Shown one piece after another: positions 39,401-45,689 of a stretch of DNA of 45,689 nucleotides; position 1 is the first letter of the stretch; every line of letters begins with the position of its first letter. This DNA comes from Pseudomonadales bacterium (lineage in GTDB: Bacteria; Pseudomonadota; Gammaproteobacteria; Pseudomonadales; Pseudohongiellaceae): contig JAJDVS010000095.1 of assembly GCA_022825945.1 (NCBI GenBank), forward strand, positions 1 through 45,689, in the 5' to 3' direction. The translations under genes and the position numbers were made by a program. The notes beneath the pieces were generated by a model, which made no database searches, was not told the DNA's origin, and worked only from the letters and a program-made list of their open reading frames with translations.

Positions 39401-42019
39401 TATGCGGAACGGGCCGCTAGCAGCACGTTGGAGAATTCTTTGGGCAGCCTGTTGATTGGTCAGTGCCGGATCGCCAACTGACGGAAACGCTTCGGTGTCT
39501 GGATTGTTGGCCATCAAAATAGTCGACGCGTCCTGTGGATGTTCGGACAGAAAAGTTGCCGCGGCCTGTTGGTGATCCGGTGACTGTGCCTTCCCCAGGC
39601 ACCGGTCTGCAAACGCTTGGGGACCAACCGACTGCTGCTCAAGCGCTGCCGTGAGCGCTTGGCGTAAAGCATCCCGGTAGTGGGAGAAGCGCATCCCTGC
39701 GGAGAGTTTTGCGGCATCCTGGCGGCTGTCGGAAAACACGACCAGCTTACGTTCAGTGGAAAGCGGTGGTTCGGCGAGATCACGCAGTAGCCCATCGGAA
39801 AGAACCTGAGCGATCTTTTGGAAGCCTGTGCGCTGCGCTCGAATCGGCGACCGGACTACCGTTCGCCTCGCCCAGTCCGCATCGCACCGAGGGCAACGGG
39901 CCGGATAGGCTTCGCGGCCAACGTCGGCGGGTGGTGGATTTTGACCGTGAATCGAAGGTACGTAGTAAAGGTATCCGGAGCGCGCACTCGGAGGCGCTCC
40001 ACCAAGTCCAACGCGACCGTCAACAGGATCAAAATATGCTTGCCGCCAAGCTCGCCGGACACTGTCCTGTGTCCACTGATCAGACTCCGGCACCACATCG
40101 CCCGACACAGGCCAGAAAACCGCGTAACGCTCGTAATCCCGATCAAAAGAAGCAAGGTCTGGAGCAGCTTCCAAGTTGGGATGATCTGGACTCAGATACC
40201 ATTCGTTCGGGTTGCCTGCAGCGCGTCGGTATCCACCGAAAAGTACCTCGCCGCATGCCTCGCAGTACAGCAATTCCAGTACACGAGCGCCACACTGGCA
40301 TGTCAGGGCGGGCACATAGTGAAGGACGCCGGTGGGACATGGAGCGGATCGCTGTGGGGCCTGCTCGCATCCAGGGTCGGTACAGACCCACAATCCCTGC
40401 AGATTGCGGAACATTAGGTGGGCGCGCACCGAAATCGGGGCGAGACCCGTACCGCTCCGAGCATGACAGAGTGCGGTCAGCAGCCCATCGGTAGCAAGTT
40501 CGGCGTCGGGCATGGCCGGAAAGAGTGCGGGTGCAAGCTCGTGGGGAGTCTGAGGAACAGTCTGATTGTTCGTTGTGCAGGCTAGGCGCAAGGCGTCCGG
40601 AGCTACTACATGTTGGAGCGCCGCACTCAGAGTCTCCTCCGTGGGTGTGTCGTCAGACAAGGTTGGCGCCCCAACTGCGACATGAAGATTGGCTGTCGCT
40701 TGCGGAAGGGCAGCAGCGCCCTTGCCGACATCGTGAGCGAACTGAGCAAACGCTCCAGCGTGACTGGAAAGTGCTGCTGTAGCCCCGGGGGTCGGTGGGA
40801 CTACATAAGTTGGTCCCCCAATCACCCGAAACCGGCTCCGATCCCTGCCGAAGAACTGTTCCAAGTATTGCAACCCTTCCGTCCCGCTATCGAGAGAGGC
40901 GCTGGATGCAACGATCCGAAGCTGATTGGAATCCGGAGTTAGGCCAAGACGATCAAGTAAAGCTCGAAGAAGGTAGGCGACTTCTGTGCCAGGGGTACCC
41001 CGGTAAGTGTGCAGCTCATCAACAACCAGATGAAAGATGTGCTCCGATGACTGCTCCAACCACTGGCGTGTTTGATCAAAAAGGGGAGTTTCGATCGCAC
41101 GCATCAACATGATATTAAGCATTGAGTAGTTCGTGATGAGAATATCCGGAGGGGAGTCCTGCATGTCCCAACGGGACCACATCTCCGATCCATCTACATT
41201 CTGAAAGAAGCGTTCAGCCGAGGTCCCCGCAACAGCTTGCGCGTCCCGATGAATGCTCGTTAGCTCTTGTCGAAGTCGCGTCGTGTTTGAGGAGTTTGTA
41301 TTCCCCGAGATCGGGGTTCTTCCCGTGTACCGACCGAAGTAAAGGAGATTCCCTTGGCGATTCGCCTGAAGCCATGATCTTGCCCCAGGGCTATCCAGTG
41401 CCTCGCGAAGGCGCATGAGTTGATCCTCTACGAGAGCGTTTAGCGGATATAGGAGCAGAGCCCGAACAGCTGCAGGTCGTGTCTCGTGCGCCCGCTGGCC
41501 GACCCGTTGGGCCCAGCGACGACTCGTTCCCTGCATCGTGAAATGGTTCCACCAGTCCCACTGGGCGGGTCGTTGTCCCGGTGCGCTCCATACTGCGGAT
41601 TCGCGCACAATTGATGCGCCCACGGGGAGCAGGAAGCACTCTGTTTTGCCAGAACCTGTTCCGGTGGTGACGATGACGTCCCGCCCGTTGATTACGGTCT
41701 CCTCGAAGACATCCCGCTGGTGTTGATGAAGCGTCAGTGAAGAAGGAAACAGACCTTGGTCTATGAAAGCGGATGCGTCGGACACCTCGCCGGCCTGCCA
41801 GATGCTCCCAAGAAGGGATTTTGCAGCCTGGCTGAACGACTCACCCGAGGATCGGTAAGCAGGAACTGGCTCTATCAGTGGCTGGCGATAAATTCGGCCG
41901 TCTTGATCAAGCAGGCTTCTGCGCTCCGCAGTCAGATTTTCGTACCTGAGATCGAATGGGCTATCGAGATACCTTAGGTACATGTCGCGGAGGTTCTCGA
42001 AGAGCCGAAGGGGGTTCAT
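36458..42019 (-). CDS. Giant DEAD/DEAH-box helicase with DUF1998/MZB C-terminus (DruE/DrmA-like)
   Basis: This 1853-aa superfamily 2 helicase shows Walker A VTTGTGSGKTECFLLP (about 117-132), Ia ALLLYPLNALVEDQLMR, the DEAH-type box VVDELHTYRG, III ASSASLDSG, V TTTMEAGVDIGSL and VI QQRIGRAGRRGSG. Between motifs III and V lies a large insert with zinc clusters (CQCGARVLELLYCEACGE, CPRCDADW, CEQCRRIHLHPSGGVCADCC). The C-terminus has the DUF1998-type CRTSCPDCLRDFSNLPYH. Such helicases are core parts of Druantia (DruE), DISARM and Dpd defence systems; length fits DruE best. ATG 42019 overlaps the preceding stop (ATGA). It is the last gene of a four-gene operon. Confidence 0.85.
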   Translation of the reverse strand: MNPLRLFENLRDMYLRYLDSPFDLRYENLTAERRSLLDQDGRIYRQPLIEPVPAYRSSGESFSQAAKSLLGSIWQAGEVSDASAFIDQGLFPSSLTLHQHQRDVFEETVINGRDVIVTTGTGSGKTECFLLPVGASIVRESAVWSAPGQRPAQWDWWNHFTMQGTSRRWAQRVGQRAHETRPAAVRALLLYPLNALVEDQLMRLREALDSPGARSWLQANRQGNLLYFGRYTGRTPISGNTNSSNTTRLRQELTSIHRDAQAVAGTSAERFFQNVDGSEMWSRWDMQDSPPDILITNYSMLNIMLMRAIETPLFDQTRQWLEQSSEHIFHLVVDELHTYRGTPGTEVAYLLRALLDRLGLTPDSNQLRIVASSASLDSGTEGLQYLEQFFGRDRSRFRVIGGPTYVVPPTPGATAALSSHAGAFAQFAHDVGKGAAALPQATANLHVAVGAPTLSDDTPTEETLSAALQHVVAPDALRLACTTNNQTVPQTPHELAPALFPAMPDAELATDGLLTALCHARSGTGLAPISVRAHLMFRNLQGLWVCTDPGCEQAPQRSAPCPTGVLHYVPALTCQCGARVLELLYCEACGEVLFGGYRRAAGNPNEWYLSPDHPNLEAAPDLASFDRDYERYAVFWPVSGDVVPESDQWTQDSVRRAWRQAYFDPVDGRVGLGGAPPSARSGYLYYVPSIHGQNPPPADVGREAYPARCPRCDADWARRTVVRSPIRAQRTGFQKIAQVLSDGLLRDLAEPPLSTERKLVVFSDSRQDAAKLSAGMRFSHYRDALRQALTAALEQQSVGPQAFADRCLGKAQSPDHQQAAATFLSEHPQDASTILMANNPDTEAFPSVGDPALTNQQAAQRILQRAASGPFRITQIAADISVRLLAEGMNPAGYGQEVLWTDSQDHRGSWCDLYDWPPVGQPVAKPRAHLSQPQRDHLNRIQDRSVVELMDLLFASGRRSIESLLLALPTTDRITTPAASNLIQEGADGSIRLLGSRKRLSTHQVSSQNSIPGYMVRYLTKVATQNGLTPDSYIDDVIDHLSDSGCLNKAHYYLEVTSLCLQSAGTNFHECEQCRRIHLHPSGGVCADCCSSLRPPQLIAAGQVSADYYSYLARQAGQVFRLNCEELTGQTNKEDARRRQRLFQNVCLPAPQENPLADPVDLLSVTTTMEAGVDIGSLLAVMMANMPPMRFNYQQRIGRAGRRGSGMSVALTLCRGRSHDDYYFQRPQRITSDPPPQPYVDVRREIIVKRVLAKEVLRRAFDSLNFFVGSGDSVHGEFGTAANWNLPPVHLPAGAPKGATTAQLVGEWIKQNEAEVAHVTDVLLVYADATLQAQRQALIEYMMRDLVPEVTAVSINPLYAQTALSEKLANAGVLPMFGFPTRIRFLYHDRPRRAFPWPPEGVIDRELDIAISQFAPGAETVKDGLIHTAIGVVDYRPQGNNISEEPGPLGPTISVGLCGNCQAIDESQPPPASCAVCGATSTQDPGYRVIDLSQPVGFRSWFGRSRDFDGAFEWTPRASRPKLGVKPLPVKRQANFEVWADQETVYVVNDNDSRLFTFERLVQGETWATRDALAATGVNNPSMDAGAGSLERALASVKVTDVMVLGIANWPKGVRKSPAGPGALEVRAALFSFGFLLRRAAADYLDIHEREINVGVRVLRDATGEVIGQVFLSDSLENGAGYASLLGQAQEAEHLLNYILGRPPQAPTFYDFLVGPRHAGLGTNACRTSCPDCLRDFSNLPYHPILDWRLGLDVARLALDPNAPIDFTESYWQGLDAAVAGPYFAAMPGWQQTTFAGLQAGIRGSVAEIITHPLWNTDSNGFGPQLAAAHAQAVAAGNQVRFKSLFEVLRRPF

Positions 42020-43032
42020 TGAATTTGCACCTCTTGTCTCAGCAGTCTTGCGGCGTGACTCGCCACCTTTTGGGGAACAGCGTACTGTAAACGTCGAGTG
42101 GCCCTGTCGAGGTTCGGGAGTAATCCGGTGTAGAGGATCAACCCTCTTTCGATGAGAAGCGGCGGCCTACAGGTCACCGGAACCGACAGCAGAGACCGGG
42201 AAGGATCGTACTGCATGAAACCATGCACTCGCTGGTGCCGGAGAACAGCGTACTTTCCCACTTGGACGGGAACGTCGTACGTCTGCCCTCGCCAACGCAG
42301 GTAGTGGAAACGCTGGTATTTCATGCGAAACCGAAACAGTCCCGTCTGGCATCCAAGTACATGTTGAAACTCAAGATCTTGCGCGCCAGTGTATTCTCGC
42401 GCCGTCCAGCGCAAAGTGGACGGCGAAAATCTCTCAATCGTCCATCCGGGTGCAGTCGGCGCCTTGGCAGGGACGCGGCTTCGCGGATCATCTACTGGTG
42501 GAATTGCCGCCAACAGAGAGAGAGGAGCGTTCACTTGAATGCGTATGCCTGCCGCCCTGCAAACCGCCTCTAAGTCATTAAATTCGCCACCTGCCACGCG
42601 TATGCAATCGGGCATGCCGGGCGCTGGTTGAGTCTCCCAATCGACGAGGCCTGAATCACTCTGCTCGCGCAATCCCGGAGGGCGCGCCCCACACAGGATT
42701 CCCACCCAACGGTCACCTTCCTGGTGGATAGCAAGCGCCGGAGGGACGACACACCAGTCAGGTCCCGCAGCCTGGGAGCAGAACTCCGCATGCGCCAGTC
42801 GCTGCAATCCAAGGCGCGCTGCCTGATACATGGGAAGCTCGCTTGCGTTCGCGTCATCTGCGTATTCCCCGTCCTTTTCAGTATCACCGGAGTCCACATG
42901 AAGTTCTTCCACCGCCGCACGGAACTGCGACCAAGAACCACTTCCACGGACAGACATCCACGTAAGAAGGTTGTTCAAGCTCACCGGCGCGATCTCCAAA
43001 TGTGTCGTGCCAAGTGCTTGTAAGACTTCCAT
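42016..43032 (-). CDS. Unknown 338-aa protein of the helicase operon
   Basis: No domain is recognised. The sequence alternates helical N-terminal parts (LNNLLTWMSVRGSGSWSQFR, ARLGLQRLAHAEFC) with beta-rich later parts (WCVVPPALAIHQEGDRWVGI, LFRFRMKYQRFHYLRWRGQT, KYAVLRHQRVHGF). No membrane segment or catalytic signature is visible. The start at 43032 overlaps the previous gene by 52 bases; ATG 42957 is an alternative. It is coupled to the helicase by ATGA, so a shared complex is likely. Confidence 0.7.
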   Translation of the reverse strand: MEVLQALGTTHLEIAPVSLNNLLTWMSVRGSGSWSQFRAAVEELHVDSGDTEKDGEYADDANASELPMYQAARLGLQRLAHAEFCSQAAGPDWCVVPPALAIHQEGDRWVGILCGARPPGLREQSDSGLVDWETQPAPGMPDCIRVAGGEFNDLEAVCRAAGIRIQVNAPLSLLAAIPPVDDPRSRVPAKAPTAPGWTIERFSPSTLRWTAREYTGAQDLEFQHVLGCQTGLFRFRMKYQRFHYLRWRGQTYDVPVQVGKYAVLRHQRVHGFMQYDPSRSLLSVPVTCRPPLLIERGLILYTGLLPNLDRATRRLQYAVPQKVASHAARLLRQEVQIQ

Positions 43033-45044
43033 AGAGCATTCACGGGCTCCGTGTCAGGGTTCTTGGTCATCCCCTTTCGGCCTGCGTCCAAGATCAGCCG
43101 AGACCATTGGGCAACTGCAGCATCGGTGCAATTGCTTGATCCGCCGCCATCACACATCTTCGGCTGTTGCAACTCGCACCCGGCGACGCAGAGTATGCGG
43201 GTAGTCTTCTTGTCACAGTGAAGTGGATCCCGCGGCAAAGCCCAGATAGGGCGAAAGCCAGGGGAAGCAATCACTGGTGTTCCACCTAGCGGAGAAGCTT
43301 TTTCGGCCGTCACGATCTGTCCTGGTTTAGGCCCCAGCAGGACAGGATTCGACTCTGGAATAGAGAAAGACTCCGAGCCCCAGGGCTCGGAGGACACGGC
43401 CCGAACATTCGGACCGCAGATAGCAAGCCGTTGGGATTTACCCGCAGCAACGGGAAAGGTGTACGCATCCCACAACTCCCAAGACGCCTCGAAGGGTACG
43501 ATCTGATATGACTTGCTCGATCCAGCACACCAGACGGTGTGCTGCCCAACAGCATCCGATGAGGACGTGCGATAAGCGCCATCCGCGAGACGTTCGGCTA
43601 CTCGACCATCGATACGAACTTCAGAGGCGTGTTCAGGGTCTCCATATACACGAATTGATGGCGGATGCCCTTCGAGCCAATTTGCATGCCTAATCCGAAT
43701 CCCGCGCTCCAGGCTGATCTTGATTCGGGGAAGCGGCCTGAGCGCGTTGAAGATGTCAGCGTCATCTGTTGGTGGAACCGGTGCGCTTGGAACTACATTT
43801 CGAAAGAGAAGCCATCCGGGCGGGATCCCGAACGATTGATCGAGTACAGTCGTAGGCTGGGCTCGTGCATCTCGGATCGCCTCTTCGACGCGGCTTCTGA
43901 GCGTTTCAGTACAAAGGATGACATGATCTCGTCCAAGGTCGAGACGTGGCTGTGAAACATATCCACTGACGTCAGATCGAGCCGCCAGCACGTAAAGTTC
44001 GCGGCCACTTAGAGACCATATACACTGCCCATTCTCGCCTTCCTGCGTCCATACCGTGCCGTTCCGAAGTACGCTTGAAATGTCGTCCGGGACGATATCC
44101 TGGTACCACTCATCCTGCATGGCCCGCAGATACACTTCGCCTTCCGGTGCGGAAACCGTAAACTCTTCCGGCAGGTACGCGGCTCTTCTTGCTAGGAGGG
44201 ATACATTACAAAAACCGCCACGATCGAATCGGAGTCGAATTTGAACGAGCAAGGAACTCTCTTGCGAGACTACTCTCTCTCGCTCAGGGAGTTTCGGGAA
44301 TGATGCTACGTCATTGGTTTGCGGGACGGCGCGTGCAATCCCCTTGTACTTGCGGGGCCTCTTCCTGGCCTGTTTCTTTCGCGAAAGCTGATCGCGTTTC
44401 GCTGGTTCTTCCTTTGTGTCATCACCCCCATCTTGGATTACCGGGCCAGACGGCTGTCCGTTATCTTGAGCAGAAGTGGCGCCGGTCACAGCCATTACAT
44501 TTGTAGCACTCGATGGTTCCTGAGGAGTTGCGACATCTGCATCTACGTCTGCATAGTCCTCCCCTGGACGATCCGTTAAGCCAACAGCGGTGGTGGCCGC
44601 TTCGACCGGCTGGAGCGGGTGTCCGGAATTGGGTTTTTCGCTCGGTTCGCTCTCACCCGGAGTCATCTGCTCGTCTTCGGGAAAGACGGTAAAGTCGGAC
44701 TGCTCAGATGCTTCCTCGGGTCGAACTCCAGACTCTGCCATCATAGAAGGTCCATCGGCAATGAGGGCGGGCGTGCGCTCTTCCATGGCGGCTGTACTCT
44801 GCTCGGCACCGCCGATTGACATGCGAAGATCACGTGTGACTTCCTCTCCCCCACGGGATTCGGGGCACGGGGTTCTTTCCGATGTCGTGTCCGATACCTT
44901 GTCACCGTGCTCACCGGTGGTAGAACGTGGAGACCTCGGAAAAGGCTCCGCTCGCGAGGATTTTCCCCATTTCCGGACGCAATAGATGAGGACACCTGTG
45001 CCTACAACAACGGCCAGGAGAGTAATCAAATGGCCAACACTCAT
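42981..45044 (-). CDS. Membrane-anchored 687-aa protein of the helicase operon
   Basis: A single N-terminal helix (LITLLAVVVGTGVLIYCV) is followed by a long acidic, Ser/Glu/Pro-rich linker (about 30-235) and a basic patch (RDQLSRKKQARKRPRKYKGI). A beta-rich globular half follows (CIWSLSGRELYVLAARSDVS, IRIRHANWLEGHPPSIRVYG), then a Cys-rich segment (ILCVAGCELQQPKMCDGGGS). No known family is recognised. The design suggests a membrane-tethered sensor or platform. The start overlaps the endonuclease III-like stop by ATGA. Confidence 0.72.
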   Translation of the reverse strand: MSVGHLITLLAVVVGTGVLIYCVRKWGKSSRAEPFPRSPRSTTGEHGDKVSDTTSERTPCPESRGGEEVTRDLRMSIGGAEQSTAAMEERTPALIADGPSMMAESGVRPEEASEQSDFTVFPEDEQMTPGESEPSEKPNSGHPLQPVEAATTAVGLTDRPGEDYADVDADVATPQEPSSATNVMAVTGATSAQDNGQPSGPVIQDGGDDTKEEPAKRDQLSRKKQARKRPRKYKGIARAVPQTNDVASFPKLPERERVVSQESSLLVQIRLRFDRGGFCNVSLLARRAAYLPEEFTVSAPEGEVYLRAMQDEWYQDIVPDDISSVLRNGTVWTQEGENGQCIWSLSGRELYVLAARSDVSGYVSQPRLDLGRDHVILCTETLRSRVEEAIRDARAQPTTVLDQSFGIPPGWLLFRNVVPSAPVPPTDDADIFNALRPLPRIKISLERGIRIRHANWLEGHPPSIRVYGDPEHASEVRIDGRVAERLADGAYRTSSSDAVGQHTVWCAGSSKSYQIVPFEASWELWDAYTFPVAAGKSQRLAICGPNVRAVSSEPWGSESFSIPESNPVLLGPKPGQIVTAEKASPLGGTPVIASPGFRPIWALPRDPLHCDKKTTRILCVAGCELQQPKMCDGGGSSNCTDAAVAQWSRLILDAGRKGMTKNPDTEPVNALWKSYKHLARHIWRSRR

Positions 45045-45569
45045 GCGCGAGTCCTCTCCCGCGAGACCTTAACCACACAGGAATCGCTATCCGCAACATC
45101 CCGTGCAGGCGATTTGATGTCAGTGGGTACATCACGCATCCGGCAAATTCTTCGCGCTACGCAATTTGAACACCGGGGCCGTAAAGGCAGGCAGGTTCGC
45201 TGACCATGTACTACGAGATTAATGTGAAATGCCTTTCTTCGTGACCTCTCAACAGCATCCTGCAAGCCGTCGTGAAGGCCTCGTCGCCGGTACACGGACC
45301 TGTCGCCGAGTACCCCTATCCGCTTAAAAATCCTAAATGTGTTGACGTCGACCGGGAACACATCCCTGCCTACGCTGTAAAGCAGCACGCAACGGGCAGC
45401 TTTCCACGACAAACCAGGCAAGCAGGTCAGAAAACGCTCCGCGTCTTCATCGTCCATGTTTCGCAGGAAATCCAGGGAATAAGTCCCCGTTGCGTCCTTT
45501 GTGGCCTTAAGTAGCTTTCTGATTGTCCGTGCCTTTTGCTCTTGGATCCCAGAAGTGGTCGGGCAAATT
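45041..45569 (-). CDS. Endonuclease III-like HhH-GPD glycosylase, 5' end cut by an IS
   Basis: The frame is open from the IS border (about 45569) through SGIQEQKARTIRKLL and TYSLDFLRNM to the stop at 45041. The helix-hairpin-helix LPGLSWKAARCVLLYSVGRD carries the catalytic Lys; FPVDVNTFRIFKRIG carries the catalytic Asp. The iron-sulfur loop CLPLRPRCSNCVARRICRM is a perfect C-x6-C-x2-C-x5-C. The N-terminal third is missing beyond the IS, so activity is doubtful. ATG 45457 lies inside the domain and is not the true start. As first gene of the operon it points to a base-excision or modified-base function for the system. Confidence 0.78.
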
Positions 45570-45689
45570 TGGACAGTCTGTTAAGGTAGTTTTCGCGGAC
45601 TGGGAGGCTGTCTAATGAAGAGGAGAAGATTCAGCGCGGAGTTCAAGCGCAAAGTGGTTTTGGAGGCGATGCGAGGCGACGATGCGGTT
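45570..45689 (+). mobile_element. Start of an IS3-family element (continues outside)
   Basis: The left end is placed at about 45570 (TGGACAGTCTGTTAAGG), where the glycosylase frame ends. An orfA-type transposase begins 45 bases inside. The boundary cannot be confirmed because the right end lies outside. Confidence 0.6.
45615..45689 (+). CDS. IS3-type transposase OrfA, N-terminal 25 codons
   Basis: The product begins MKRRRFSAEFKRKVVLEAMR, the standard start of the IS3-family OrfA helix-turn-helix (K-R-R-x-F-S-x-E-F-K-x-x-V-V-L-E-A). The gene is cut by the window end. Confidence 0.8.
   Translation, partial: MKRRRFSAEFKRKVVLEAMRGDDAV

Noticed and set aside
36458-42019. Calling the helicase operon a standard DISARM, Dpd or Druantia system
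   Set aside because: Only the helicase resembles these systems; no DISARM DrmB/C, Dpd TGT-like or DruA/DUF4338 partner is seen, and I cannot run the profiles needed to separate them.

Overview
The window looks like a chromosomal piece of a GC-rich gammaproteobacterium-like organism. The evidence is family-level only: a TTQ amine dehydrogenase cluster, GMC/DUF1080 sugar oxidation, acyl-CoA degradation genes, AmiD and many Tat or lipoprotein signals. No rRNA or tRNA is present, so the taxonomy is a guess. The density of toxin-antitoxin modules, transposons, miniature elements and gene relics suggests a genome with heavy mobile-element traffic.

1-7 kb: relics of a symporter and a dioxygenase lie beside a palindromic miniature element. 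An AmiD-type lipoprotein amidase follows, then a tight mauB-E-D-A plus monohaem cytochrome operon for a tryptophan-tryptophylquinone amine dehydrogenase whose light chain has Ser at a normally Asp position. A DUF2834 membrane protein and a hipBA module with a clear operator come next. 7-11 kb: DUF1080, GMC oxidoreductase, its small partner subunit and a TIM-barrel isomerase form a likely 3-keto-glycoside locus.

11.2-15.2 kb: a Phd/VapC-type toxin-antitoxin pair is split by a complete 3331-bp IS1595-family transposon (24-bp perfect inverted repeats, 8-bp target duplication). Its cargo is an m5C methyltransferase, a HindVP-like endonuclease and two small coupled ORFs. 15-22 kb: a HEPN-type protein, an alkylsulfatase relic cut at a miniature-element end, a TPR protein, a second miniature element (CTAG duplication) sitting in the 3' end of a gene, an ankyrin protein and a haem/copper monooxygenase-like protein.

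22-32.4 kb (- strand): a CoA-ester catabolic operon (HMG-CoA-synthase-like/DUF35 fusion, thiolase, acyl-CoA dehydrogenase, SDR, MaoC hydratase, a CoA transferase close to 2-methylfumaryl-CoA isomerase, acyl-CoA ligase). It is interrupted on the other strand by a toxin-first TA-like pair.

32.6-45.7 kb: a defence-island-like region. It holds an AT-rich three-gene TIGR04255 operon, a cysteine desulfurase relic cut by a degenerate IS1380 element, and a four-gene - strand operon. That operon encodes an endonuclease III-like glycosylase (cut by an IS at the window end), a 687-aa membrane-anchored protein, a 338-aa protein and an 1853-aa DUF1998-type helicase. It is the best candidate for an undescribed or divergent defence system.
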